A stretch of DNA of 64,000 bases, from NCBI RefSeq assembly GCF_036346855.1, contig NZ_CP107841.1, forward strand, positions 3,972,001 to 4,036,000, in the 5' to 3' direction. Of the stretch, positions 1 through 8,666 are shown piece after piece (the first letter of the stretch is position 1; every line of letters begins with the position of its first letter). The position numbers and the translations under genes were made by a program. The stretch is from Streptomyces europaeiscabiei. Lineage in GTDB: Bacteria > Actinomycetota > Actinomycetes > Streptomycetales > Streptomycetaceae. The notes below the pieces were generated by a model. The model saw only the letters and a list, made by a program, of their open reading frames with translations, was not told the DNA's origin and did no database searches.

Positions 1-1
1 G

Positions 2-994
2 GACTATCTCGACGGCGCTTTCAAAGGAAAGTGTCCTGTTCCCCTGGACGAGGTGATGGCGCTGCTCGACGCGGAGCGCGAGGAGGACCCCGACGGCGAA
101 GGGGGTCCCACCTTCGACCACCATTACCGCGCCCTGCGCAACAAGGAGTACGAGCGTCTCCACTCGGGCAACGACGAGAGCGAACACTCCCACGAGGAGC
201 AGTTCGTCTGCGAGACCCCGCTGGGAGACCAGAGCGTACTCGGCCCAGTCGGCGTCACCGGGCCGATGCTGGTCAAGAAGCTCCGCGAGGTACGCGCTCT
301 GAAAGCGTTCACCCGTCTCGCCGACCCCGACTCGACGACCGAAGCGAAAGAGATGCCGCTCTCCGACTCCCCCTTGCGCTGGCTCCCGGCCATGGAGGTG
401 CGTGGCGAGGGGGTCTTCCTGCGCCTGGACGAGGATCGACTGGGCACATGGGAGAAGGCCACGGCGGTGGCTGCACGGGTCGAGCGGATGCGCACCGCTC
501 ACCAGCGGGTGCTGGAGCAGCGGGCTGGAGACCCGAACAGTGTCGTCCCTTCCCCTGCCACGCCTCGCATGGTGCTGTTGCACACCCTGGCCCACGTCCT
601 CATCAACGAGTGGAGCCTGGACGCGGGCTATCCGGCCGCCTCCCTGCGCGAGCGTCTGTACGCCGCCGACGACATGGCGGGAGTGCTCATCTACACCGCG
701 ACCAGCGACTCGGCGGGCAGCCTCGGCGGACTCGTCGCCCAAGGCGAGCCGGAGCGTCTCGACCAGGCGATCCGTTCAGCCGTCCACCGCGCCGAGTGGT
801 GCTCCTCCGACCCGCTCTGCGTCGAGTCCGAGGCGTCCGGCACGGGCGGCACCAATCTCGCCGCGTGCCACGCCTGCGTGATGCTCCCCGAGACGAGTTG
901 CGAGCAGAACAACATCCTGCTCGACCGCGCGCTGCTCGTCGGCACACCGGAGGGCCCGAGTCTGGGCTTCTTCGCCCATCTGTTGGACCGGTAG
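2..994 (+). CDS. drmB: DrmB-family protein (DUF1998), C-terminal part; 5' end outside window
   Basis: The frame is open from the first bases of the window, so this is the 3' part of a longer gene. DrmB is the DUF1998/MZB partner of the DrmA helicase in DISARM phage defence. The C-terminal half has the family hallmarks: an HTLAHVLI helix near nt 580, the motif LIYTATSDSAGSLGGLV near 690-730, then a cysteine cluster CSSDPLC (nt 800-820), CHAC (about 869-880) and LPETSCEQNN, followed by LLDRALLVGTP. The paired cysteines probably bind zinc, as inferred for the family. The next gene converges on this one, so no drmC lies immediately downstream. Family identification is firm; membership of a complete DISARM locus cannot be judged because upstream genes are outside the window. 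Confidence 0.82.
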   Translation, partial: DYLDGAFKGKCPVPLDEVMALLDAEREEDPDGEGGPTFDHHYRALRNKEYERLHSGNDESEHSHEEQFVCETPLGDQSVLGPVGVTGPMLVKKLREVRALKAFTRLADPDSTTEAKEMPLSDSPLRWLPAMEVRGEGVFLRLDEDRLGTWEKATAVAARVERMRTAHQRVLEQRAGDPNSVVPSPATPRMVLLHTLAHVLINEWSLDAGYPAASLRERLYAADDMAGVLIYTATSDSAGSLGGLVAQGEPERLDQAIRSAVHRAEWCSSDPLCVESEASGTGGTNLAACHACVMLPETSCEQNNILLDRALLVGTPEGPSLGFFAHLLDR

Positions 995-1008
995 CAGGCG
1001 CTGTCCGA

Positions 1009-1049
1009 GCGGGACCGACAACAGAGCTGACACCTCCTGTCGGTCCCGC
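1009..1049. terminator. Inverted repeat between convergent genes
   Basis: A 12-bp perfect stem (1009-1020 with 1038-1049, GCGGGACCGACA and its complement) with a 17-nt loop lies between the drmB end and the end of the convergent ATPase gene. It could terminate transcription from both sides. There is no U tract, as is usual in Streptomyces. Confidence 0.6.
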
Positions 1050-1074
1050 GAGCCGGCTCTCCGCGTCCGATCGG

Positions 1075-1758
1075 TCAGCTCCGCCGCTTTGCCGGGCGGT
1101 TCCGGGGCGAGCACGGTGTCGCTGCGGTTTCCCGGATCTGCGACTCGAACCGGGTCTGGGCGTGGTCCAGAACCTCGTCCGGATCTTTGCCGTGTGCCCG
1201 AAGCCAGTGCAGAAAGTCAGTGATCACGCCGATCACCGCTTCTTCGGCCATGGTCGTGCTCAGCCTGCTGTCGATGGTCGAAACGGGTGGCGACTTCGTC
1301 GTGGCGTAGACGTCGAGCAGCTTCTCGGCACGCGACACACCAGAGCCACCTCCCTGACCGGTCGGTGGCATGATCCCCGTGCCCAGCTCACACCAGGTGA
1401 CCTTCCGGCCGCTGCGGAACTGAACGCCCCAGCAGTCGGCCACGGCATCGACGAGGGCCATGCCGCGCCCACTCTCCGAATCGGAATCCGCGGCCATGAG
1501 CGTGGGCAGGGCACGCGTGTCGGGGTCGTGGACTTCAATGCGCAGGTGCGTGCCACTCATCGAGACCGCGAGTGTAGCCGGAGTGCCATGACCGACGTGT
1601 GTGATGACGTTCGAGACGAGCTCGCTGACGCAGAGTTGAGCCTCGTCGACGACCTCATGCAGTCCCCAGAATCCCAGGTGGAGCCGCATCAGGCGCCTCA
1701 AGGCGCCGACTTCCTCAGGGTCGGCCGTGAAGGTCAAGTCCCACGGTTGCCGAGACAT
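1075..1758 (-). CDS. GHKL-type ATP-binding protein (anti-sigma factor kinase-like)
   Basis: A 227-aa protein. Residues about 8-130 form a HATPase_c domain of the RsbW/SpoIIAB type that Streptomyces encodes in many copies. The N-box is ELVSNVITH with Asn50, followed by VHDPD and a glycine-rich lid SGRGMALVDAVAD. Such proteins bind ATP and either sequester sigma factors or phosphorylate anti-anti-sigma proteins. About 95 C-terminal residues are unassigned and helical. The ATG at 1758 is preferred over an upstream GTG because AGGAA sits 7-8 nt before it. The next gene leftwards converges on it, and an XRE/DUF397 pair is divergent on its right. That trio of GHKL ATPase, XRE and DUF397 is a recurrent Streptomyces arrangement. 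The target is unknown. Confidence 0.8.
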   Translation of the reverse strand: MSRQPWDLTFTADPEEVGALRRLMRLHLGFWGLHEVVDEAQLCVSELVSNVITHVGHGTPATLAVSMSGTHLRIEVHDPDTRALPTLMAADSDSESGRGMALVDAVADCWGVQFRSGRKVTWCELGTGIMPPTGQGGGSGVSRAEKLLDVYATTKSPPVSTIDSRLSTTMAEEAVIGVITDFLHWLRAHGKDPDEVLDHAQTRFESQIRETAATPCSPRNRPAKRRS

Positions 1759-1995
1759 ACACGGTTCCTGGATCACTCAGACCTCTTTCGTCGTATGTCG
1801 ACACCACCCCGCCCTCACGTGCCCAACGGAGTGTCACACCAACTCACGGTGAGTGGTGTCGGCAGCAAGAATGCAGCCGACTCATCCCGGCATGCAATGT
1901 GCACGGCGGGATTCCCACTTCCGAGTGATTGGCAGGCACACCTCTAGGCGCGAGACTGAACGCCCGCTATTCGACAGATGATTGAAAGGGTTGAG

Positions 1996-2844
1996 ATGGC
2001 CGGTTCACCGACGGCGCGACGTCGCCGTCTCTCGATCGAGCTGAAGAAGCTTCGCGAGAAGAGCGGGCTCACGTGCGCCCAGGTCGGCGCGGCGCTGGAC
2101 TGGAGCGGCTCCAAGGTCAACCGCATGGAGACGGGCAGCGGCCGGGTCCAACCGTCCGACATCGATGCCCTCTGCCGGTTCCACGGCACGAGCGACGAGC
2201 TGCGCGAATTCCTCAAGTCACTTGCCCGGCAGGCCAAAACCCGTGGTTGGTGGCAGGTGCACGGTGCAGGCGTTCCCGAGTGGTTCAACATCTACATCGG
2301 GCTGGAGCAGGACGCCTCCGCGCTCCGCCAGTACCAGTGCGAGTTGCTGCCCGGCCTTATGCAGATCGAGTCGTATGCCCGTGAGCTGCACACGACGGGT
2401 GCACACATGTCCGCCGAAGACATCGACAGGGCCGTGCGCGTTCGTCTGGAGCGCCAAGCCATGTTGACTCGTCCCGACGCCCCCGATGCCTGGTTCATCG
2501 TGAACGAAGGTGCCGTGCGGAATGTCATCGGGGATCGAGCACTGATGCGGGAGCAGCTCGAACGCGTCCTGGAATCGGCTGAGTTGCCGACCGTGACCCT
2601 CCAGGTCCTCCCCTTCGACTCAGGCACCTGTCCGGCCACGGGCTCATTCACGATGCTCGGCTTTCCTGCTCCGGAAGACCCGGATCTGGTGTATCGAGAC
2701 GGCATCACCGATGCCGTATATCTGGAAGGCGAGCATCATGTTCGTGAGTACACCAGGGCGTTCGATGGCCTGCGAGCCGCAGCACTGAGCCCTCAACGCT
2801 CAGCCCAGTTGGTCAAATCCATCCTGAAGGAATTCGCCAGATGA
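1996..2844 (+). CDS. XRE-family transcriptional regulator with DUF5753 (Scr1-like)
   Basis: A 282-aa protein. An N-terminal helix-turn-helix (about residues 10-65, containing GLTCAQVGAALDWSGSKVNR) is followed by a C-terminal DUF5753 domain with the usual QYQCELLPGLMQIESYAR and DSGTCPATGSFTMLGFP segments. These regulators are normally encoded next to a DUF397 protein. Some authors describe the pair as a toxin-antitoxin-like or morphogenesis-control module, as for the WhiJ and BldB relatives. The ATG at 1996 has AAAGGG 5-6 nt upstream; an in-frame codon at 1978 lacks this. The stop overlaps the next gene by 4 nt (ATGA), so translation is coupled. Confidence 0.88.
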   Translation: MAGSPTARRRRLSIELKKLREKSGLTCAQVGAALDWSGSKVNRMETGSGRVQPSDIDALCRFHGTSDELREFLKSLARQAKTRGWWQVHGAGVPEWFNIYIGLEQDASALRQYQCELLPGLMQIESYARELHTTGAHMSAEDIDRAVRVRLERQAMLTRPDAPDAWFIVNEGAVRNVIGDRALMREQLERVLESAELPTVTLQVLPFDSGTCPATGSFTMLGFPAPEDPDLVYRDGITDAVYLEGEHHVREYTRAFDGLRAAALSPQRSAQLVKSILKEFAR

Positions 2845-3056
2845 GCATCGCAGAGGCCGGCGCCGACGATCGTCCGACGTGGTTCACGTCGTCGTACAGC
2901 AACGGCGCGGGGGGCGAGTGCGTGGAGTGCGCGATATCCGCTGATCGCACACATGTACGCGACTCCAAGATCGGGGGAGGGCCCGTGGTCACTGTTCGGA
3001 GTGACAGTTGGCGTTCCTTCGTGCGGGGCTTGGCAGGTAAAGAGCCGGTGTGCTGA
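2841..3056 (+). CDS. DUF397 domain protein
   Basis: A 71-aa protein that fills the DUF397 pattern: WFTSSYSNGAGGECVECA near residue 14, VRDSK near 40, and a terminal SWRSFVRGL. DUF397 proteins are small acidic partners of XRE/DUF5753 regulators and are thought to modulate them by direct contact. The start overlaps the regulator stop by 4 nt, which is the standard coupled arrangement. Three cysteines (two in the GECVEC motif, one terminal) are visible; no function is known for them. Confidence 0.88.
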   Translation: MSIAEAGADDRPTWFTSSYSNGAGGECVECAISADRTHVRDSKIGGGPVVTVRSDSWRSFVRGLAGKEPVC

Positions 3057-3238
3057 CTTGATGGGTTCCGTACTCCACGCACGAGGCCTGAGGGAGCACA
3101 GGCACCAGTACAGCCTGTGACTGGCTTTTCGATGCGGGGGACCCGATGCCCATTGATCGGTAGCGGCAGAGCGGGGCGTGGCGGACCTCGGCCGTTGATC
3201 CCTGCCGTACTGTTCCGCACCTCGTCCGCTGTGCGGAA

Positions 3239-3612
<374 letters not shown>

Positions 3613-3616
<4 letters not shown>

Positions 3617-4092
3617 GCGATGTCCCGAGGGTCGGGTACCGAGCCGTAGTCCTCGGAGTGGTGCCGGGTGAGCGCGGCGAGGAGTTCGGGGTCGGAGTAG
3701 ACCTCCGCGGTGTGCTGCCAGGCGATGAGCAGCTGGGCGACGGACGCGGTGTTGCCGATCGAGTCGGCGGCCCGCATGGTGTCGACCAGTTCGACGGCGA
3801 AGGCGTGGAGATCGGGCTCGGGCAGGAAACGGACCCATGGGAAGGCGTCCGACAGTATGTCGAGGAGCAGTTCCATGCTGCCGGGCTCTCGGCGAGCCAT
3901 CGCGGCCAGCATCCGGGTGGCCGCGGACACCACGGTCTGGTCCTGCTCGGCCCGCGCCGCGGTGGTGAGGACCAGGTCCTCGCCGTCCCGGCGGTGCAGG
4001 AGCAGTCTCGGTGATTCCTGGAGCCGGGCCAGCGTCTGCTTGTTCTTGTTCACCAGCTCGGAGAAGTTCACGGTGGCGCTCTCGGTGCCCAT
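3613..4092 (-). CDS. Putative Phd/YefM-like antitoxin with C-terminal extension
   Basis: A 159-aa protein. Residues 1-45 resemble a Phd/YefM N-terminal DNA-binding unit (VNFSELVNKNKQTLARL, then RLLLHRRDGEDLVLTT). Residues 50-155 form a helical extension that is not part of the minimal antitoxin. The gene directly precedes and overlaps the toxin-like gene. No clear ribosome-binding site precedes the ATG; an imperfect inverted repeat centred on AGTACT lies immediately upstream and may be an autoregulatory operator. The assignment rests on the N-terminal pattern and gene order. Confidence 0.6.
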
Positions 4093-4095
4093 GAC

Positions 4096-4113
4096 TTTGA
4101 AAGTACTTCGAAA
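4096..4113. promoter_or_regulatory. Candidate operator of the TA pair
   Basis: The 18-bp imperfect inverted repeat TTTGAAAGTACTTCGAAA (7 of 9 positions paired) lies 3 nt upstream of the antitoxin start. Type II TA operons are usually autorepressed at such a site. This is inference from symmetry and position only. Confidence 0.35.
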
Positions 4114-4276
4114 TTCGCGCGGGCGCCATCACTCGAAAGAGCGGCGCGGGAGCAGTGGAGCGTCACACACCTCACGTGCGACCGACCGCCTGCGGCCGTC
4201 CCCGGCGCCTCCGTACGACGGCCGTCGCTCCTACGCCGCTCCAGTTCCTGGCAGCCGCACCGGGGGCATCACGTGG

Positions 4277-5467
4277 TCAACCGGCGGGGAGCAAGCGCGT
4301 CTCTGCGGTGTCTGGAAGGGGCTTGGCCCACCAGTGGTCGTAGCGGCGGTAGGGCGTGGGGTCGGCTCGGGCCGTGAGGAAGACCTGCAGGGCGGCGGCC
4401 TCCTCGGCGAGGGCGCCCCAGACCGGGTCCGGGAGCGGGTGGAAGGCCGTGGCTTCGATTGCCCCGCCGACGGGGCGCCAGACGCCCGCCACATACCCGT
4501 CCACCAGCAGCGTCGGCAGTACGTCGCCGTTCATGCGGGTCACGTACTTGCGGTACTCGGCGGGGAGGACGCGGCCGCGGTCGGCGTACGCCAGGAGGGT
4601 GCTGTCCCACATGGCCATCAGGCGGGGTGGGGCGGGGGTGTCCTCCGGTGGGCGGGGGGCGCCGGGGAGGTCGTACAGCGGGGTTTTGCCGTCGGGGGCC
4701 TGGAGTACTTCGAGTTCCTCGGACAGTGGCTGCAGTGCCGTCCTGATCCGGCGCTGCTGGACCAGCGCGAACTGGGCCATGTCCGCCACCGACGCCGGGC
4801 CGAAGCCCTGGAGGTAGCGGCGGATCAGGGTACGCAGGCCGTCGGTGGCCGCGTCCGGGTCCGTGAGTGCCGGTCGGGGTGAGGCCGCCACGTACGACTG
4901 GCGGGTGTCGAAGGACCAGGGGCCGCCGGTGGGGGCGTGCCACAAGGGCGCGTAGTGGCGGAGCATTCGGTGGGCGGCGGTGTCCGGCGCGGTGGTGGCG
5001 TCCGGCGCGGTGGTGCCGAGGTGTTCCTCCAGCCAGGTCCTGAGTTCGGCGGCTGTGCGCGGGTGGCCGTCGGCGTATGTCAGGAGGGGTGGGAGGAAGG
5101 TATCGGCGTCGGCGGGCGTCAAGCCCGAGGCACGGTAGCGGGGGTCACCCAGGCGGGAGCCTCGGAGGGTGGGCTCCATGGCCTCGCGGAAGGGCCCGTA
5201 GTCGTCGGCGTGCACGGTGTGGACGGTGATGCGCATCAGCGTCGCCCTGACCAGCCGGTGGTCGGTCATCGCCGCGTCCAGGGCCGTCGGGTCGAAGGGG
5301 GCGAGGCGGTTCCAGAGGGCGATGTACGGGGAGGCCGGCTGCTGGGCCTGGAGGGCCACGATTCGGCGTACCGCCTCGACGACGTCCAACGGCTCCCGTT
5401 TGAGGAGGAGTTGACGGGCGAGAGTGGCGCGGTTGAGAGCGCGGGCGGTGAGCTTCCTGGTCCCCAT
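4277..5467 (-). CDS. Winged-helix DNA-binding domain protein (AlkZ/HTH_42 family)
   Basis: A 396-aa protein spanning the full HTH_42 (formerly DUF1006) domain. The N-terminus RALNRATLARQLLL, the segment RIVALQAQQPASPYIALWNRL, and the later WVW-type winged-helix repeats match the family. AlkZ-type members are DNA glycosylases that unhook interstrand crosslinks or bulky lesions, often for antibiotic self-resistance; many members have no tested activity. The ATG at 5467 is preceded by AGGAGAA with 7 nt spacing, so it is preferred to the in-frame codon at 5485. It follows a strong hairpin and appears monocistronic. Catalytic glutamines (QxQ) are visible in VALQAQQP near residue 40. Confidence 0.8.
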   Translation of the reverse strand: MGTRKLTARALNRATLARQLLLKREPLDVVEAVRRIVALQAQQPASPYIALWNRLAPFDPTALDAAMTDHRLVRATLMRITVHTVHADDYGPFREAMEPTLRGSRLGDPRYRASGLTPADADTFLPPLLTYADGHPRTAAELRTWLEEHLGTTAPDATTAPDTAAHRMLRHYAPLWHAPTGGPWSFDTRQSYVAASPRPALTDPDAATDGLRTLIRRYLQGFGPASVADMAQFALVQQRRIRTALQPLSEELEVLQAPDGKTPLYDLPGAPRPPEDTPAPPRLMAMWDSTLLAYADRGRVLPAEYRKYVTRMNGDVLPTLLVDGYVAGVWRPVGGAIEATAFHPLPDPVWGALAEEAAALQVFLTARADPTPYRRYDHWWAKPLPDTAETRLLPAG

Positions 5468-5500
5468 GGTGCGATTCTCCTGCACCGGGGTCCGACGCAG

Positions 5501-5544
5501 CAGGCCCTGCTCCGCCCCCTACGTGGGGGGCGGAGCAGGGCCTG
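5501..5544 (-). terminator. Strong hairpin terminator
   Basis: A 19-bp perfect stem (5501-5519 with 5526-5544) with a 6-nt loop TACGTG sits 24 nt after the stop of the lipoprotein gene and 34 nt before the next start on the same strand. Confidence 0.85.
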
Positions 5545-5567
5545 TGGGGAGCAAGGGGCGCGACCTG

Positions 5568-7073
5568 TTACGTCGTCTTCGCCTCGCCCTTCGTCAGCAG
5601 CCACTCCTCGTGCAGGGCGCCGAGGGGGATCTTCGTCTGGAAGATCGGGGTGCCGAAGATGGAGAGTTGGAGATTGAGCGTGCCGGTGAGGTCGATGCCG
5701 CCGTACAGGGCCCAGGAGCCGGAGGCCGAGCCCGTGCCGTCCGCCGAGCCTTCGGCCTTCGCGTCGGCCTCGGCGCGGAGGTAGGGGGCAACGTCGGCGG
5801 TGACGCCGACCGTGCCGTAGAGGCCGATCGTCGCCTCGGCGCCCAGCGCGGCCTTGACGTCGCCGACGGCGGTGACCGTCGTCTTCAGGGGCTCACCGGT
5901 CATGTGGGACTCGCTGACGCCCTGCCAGCCCTTGGACCAGGTGAAGTTGCCGCCGACGCGGAAGTCGCCCTTGAGGTCCTGCTCGACGTCGACCGTGACG
6001 CGGCCGTCGGCGTCCACCTGGAAGTAGCAGACGAGGTCCAGGTTGACGACGATCGGGACCGGGCCGACCTGGATCACGGGGTCGGCGTGCAGTTCGGCGA
6101 AGGGGATACGGATCGGCTTGCCGTTGGTCGAGCCGGCCGCGCGGCCCTTCAGCGACCACTGGGAGGCCCAGTCGCCGGTCAGGCCCAGGAACGCGCCGCC
6201 GGGCGAGGAGCCCGTGCCGGACCCGGAACCGTCGTACGAGAAGGCGACCTCGGGGGCGAGCTGGACGAAGCCCTCGACCGACGCGGCGGCAGAGGCGGGG
6301 GCGCCCGGGGCGGTCTCCACGGCGGCGCCCACGTCGATGCGCAGGCTGCCCAGCGGGAGCTTCGCGCCCTCGGGGCCGAAGGTGAGGTCGCCGGTCTTCG
6401 CCCAGGAGACCTTCACGCCCTGGACGAGCGGGTCGACCTCCAGGGTGGACGGGTCGACGGGGACCTTGCCGTCGGCCTCGCTCTCGCCCAGGACCGAGTT
6501 GAGCTTGGCCGGCTCGGTCTCGACCGTCGTAGCGCCGTCCGCCGCGGTCTCGACGATCCCCGTCACCTCGGCCAGTACGCCGTCGGGGGCACCGGGGGCG
6601 GGGGCGCTGGCTATGACGTCGCCGACGGCCACGGCGGCCTTCGGCTTCGCGGGCTCCCCACCAGGGGTCGCGCCCGGGTCGGTGTCGGAGTTCTCACCGG
6701 AGTCGTCGGGGGTTGTGGTCGCCGTCTCCGACGGCGTCGCCGACGGCTCGGCGCCCGCGCCGGACGGCGGTGCGGCGATGACCGTCCGGCCGCTCTTCCT
6801 GTCGTAGGAAGCGACCTTGAGCGCGGACTTCTTGGCCTTGCCCTGGTCGGGCGCGTTCGCGTCGGCGACGGCGGTGGGGGTGGGGTCGCCGTTCGGGGCG
6901 GCGACGACGGCGAGTTGTTCCTCGGCCGCCCCGGGGTTTGGGGTCTCGGCCGTCGTGGCGGCCGCCTTGTCGGCGGCGGCGGGGGAGTTGGTGGAGCAGC
7001 CGGTGGCCAGCAGGGTCGCGACGGTGATCGCCGACAGTGCCGAAACCAGGGCATGTCTTCTGAGCTTGTACAC
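5568..7073 (-). CDS. Secreted lipoprotein of unknown function
   Basis: A 501-aa protein with a lipoprotein signal peptide: basic KLRRH, a hydrophobic core, and a lipobox-like LLATGC with Cys26 as the predicted lipidated residue. A Pro/Ala/Thr-rich linker (about 27-140) follows. The C-terminal 250 residues alternate hydrophobic and polar residues with many glycines and look like an all-beta domain (GGNFTWSKGW, LYGGIDLTGTLNLQLSIFGTPIFQTKIPLG). I do not recognise the domain. The start is GTG with CGAGGA about 7 nt upstream. It is monocistronic, ending at a strong hairpin. Its likely place is the outer face of the membrane. Confidence 0.75.
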   Translation of the reverse strand: MYKLRRHALVSALSAITVATLLATGCSTNSPAAADKAAATTAETPNPGAAEEQLAVVAAPNGDPTPTAVADANAPDQGKAKKSALKVASYDRKSGRTVIAAPPSGAGAEPSATPSETATTTPDDSGENSDTDPGATPGGEPAKPKAAVAVGDVIASAPAPGAPDGVLAEVTGIVETAADGATTVETEPAKLNSVLGESEADGKVPVDPSTLEVDPLVQGVKVSWAKTGDLTFGPEGAKLPLGSLRIDVGAAVETAPGAPASAAASVEGFVQLAPEVAFSYDGSGSGTGSSPGGAFLGLTGDWASQWSLKGRAAGSTNGKPIRIPFAELHADPVIQVGPVPIVVNLDLVCYFQVDADGRVTVDVEQDLKGDFRVGGNFTWSKGWQGVSESHMTGEPLKTTVTAVGDVKAALGAEATIGLYGTVGVTADVAPYLRAEADAKAEGSADGTGSASGSWALYGGIDLTGTLNLQLSIFGTPIFQTKIPLGALHEEWLLTKGEAKTT

Positions 7074-7376
7074 GCGTGAGTCCTCGGGAGCGGTGACAAG
7101 GGGGCTGCGCTGCAGGAGGGATGGCCAAGGCGAAATGACGGGAACGACATGCCGTCATGGCGCCATGACGAATGACGAATGACGGTGAGCAGGTGCGAGT
7201 GGAGAGTTGGCACCTGGCGGTGGGGGGCGGGCCGTGATGGCACAGCGGTCCTCATGACCGTGCGCACACGACGGTTACCCCCCAGTAGCCATGCATGAGC
7301 ATGCCAGGCCTACGGGGGCGTCGCGAACCACTTCCCCCACGCCCCGGAGGTGACGTGAGTCACATTCCCGGGAGGC
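7074..7376. other. Intergenic region without a gene
   Basis: This 303-bp gap holds the promoter region of the lipoprotein gene. Visible features are a short run of AATGACG heptamers near 7165-7182 and several small palindromes (for example GTGACGTGAGTCAC near 7350). No conserved gene or RNA is apparent. Confidence 0.5.
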
Positions 7377-8219
7377 TCAACTATCGTCCGCAGGAAGGGA
7401 GTTGAGGAAACCGGCCATCGCCGCATACAGCCGCTGCGGCTGGTCCAGGTGTACGTCGTGGCCCGCGTCCTCGATGACGGCGAGGTCGGTCCTGGCGTCC
7501 GGGGCCCGCAGGGCAGGCATCCTCGCGGCGTCGGCCGCCCGCATGGTGCCCCGCGCCCCGCGTACGACCAGGGCGGGGCAGGTGGTGGCGGCCCACTCGG
7601 GGTCGTACGACGATTCGGCCAGCTCCTCGATCGCGGCGAGCATCGTGGCGCGGTCGACCCGGGGGTGCCAGCCGTCGGGGCGGCGTTCGAGGTTGCGGGA
7701 CCAACTGGCGTGACCGAAGAAGTGGGTTGCCCGGGAAGGGGAGTCGAAGGGGGTGGGCCAGCCGTCCATCCAGGCGGCGATGTGGGTGCGGAGGGCGGGG
7801 TCGGGGGCGCCCGGGCCGGCCTCGATCAGGATCAGGGAGTGGATGAGTTCCGGGTGGGCGGCCGCGGCGAGGAAGGCCGCGTGACCGCCGAGGGACTGGC
7901 CCACGAGGGTCAGGCGCGCCTGCCCGTGGGCGTCCAGGCCCAGTTCGCGGATCACCGTCACCGTGTCCCGCACGCAGGCCGCCCTGCTCATGTCCGCCGG
8001 GCGGCCGGTGCTCGCGCCATGGCCCCGGGCGTCGTACGTCACCACGCGGTGGCCCTGCGCCAGGAGCGGCGGCAACAGCTCGTCCCACTCCCCCAGGTGA
8101 CCGGCGAGGCCGTGCAGGAGGAGGAGGGTGCGGGCGGCGGACTCCTGCCCCGGGGCGTGGTCGCGGTAGGCGAGGCGGATGCCGTCCGGGGCAGTGAGGG
8201 AGCCGGTGGTGGCGTGCAT
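7377..8219 (-). CDS. Alpha/beta-fold hydrolase
   Basis: A 280-aa protein with a complete alpha/beta hydrolase core: LLLHGLAGHLGEWDELLP (oxyanion-hole region, residues 33-50), YDARGHGAS near 62-70, nucleophile elbow GQSLGG with Ser109, and a C-terminal DAGHDVHLDQP supplying the catalytic His near 260. The substrate cannot be inferred. The ATG at 8219 fits the family N-terminus although no strong ribosome-binding site precedes it; an open extension upstream to 8369 has no family similarity. It is transcribed divergently from the RNase-like gene. Confidence 0.85.
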   Translation of the reverse strand: MHATTGSLTAPDGIRLAYRDHAPGQESAARTLLLLHGLAGHLGEWDELLPPLLAQGHRVVTYDARGHGASTGRPADMSRAACVRDTVTVIRELGLDAHGQARLTLVGQSLGGHAAFLAAAAHPELIHSLILIEAGPGAPDPALRTHIAAWMDGWPTPFDSPSRATHFFGHASWSRNLERRPDGWHPRVDRATMLAAIEELAESSYDPEWAATTCPALVVRGARGTMRAADAARMPALRAPDARTDLAVIEDAGHDVHLDQPQRLYAAMAGFLNSLPADDS

Positions 8220-8666
8220 CGGCTGATGGTTGCCGTACGGCCGGGCAGGAGCAACCGAGTTGGCCGTCACGGCGCACGCACCGGCAGCCACCCCTCGGTG
8301 ATGTGAGCACGGGCACAGCGGGACTCGATCCACCCTTACCCATCCTGACCAGGTAAGACATCGCCACATTCGACAGGAAACCTGATATTACCCGTGGGTC
8401 GGGATGTTTGACCCTGGCGAACCGTGCGCTTGCTGAGAAGACTCGCCGTACCGCACGCGATCACCGGTGATCAGGCCGCACACACCTCGCCCGGACAACT
8501 TCCGGAAAGCAAGAAACCGCCCGTGCGAGCCCGTGCGAGCCCGCCCGCAAGAACCCGTCTGCGAACCCATCCGCGAACCCGTCTGCAAGAGCCCGTTCAC
8601 AAGAACCCTTCTGTCCGGGCGGCTTTGACGACCTGTCACGGATTCACGCACGAAGGAGTCTTCCGC
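8220..8666. repeat. Divergent intergenic region with degenerate direct repeats
   Basis: A 447-bp gap between divergent genes. From about 8520 to 8605 it carries degenerate direct repeats built on GCGAACCCGTCT and GCAAGAACCCG-type units. The remainder should contain the promoters of both flanking genes. No coding signal beyond the flanking frames is convincing. Confidence 0.6.

Noticed and set aside
31..1947. A long plus-strand frame spanning the DrmB end and the ATPase
   Set aside because: It crosses two genes with clear domains in other frames and has shadow composition (Arg/Pro/Gly).
5424..7079. Plus-strand frame antisense to the lipoprotein gene
   Set aside because: It lacks motifs and a start signal; the minus strand has a lipobox and a ribosome-binding site.
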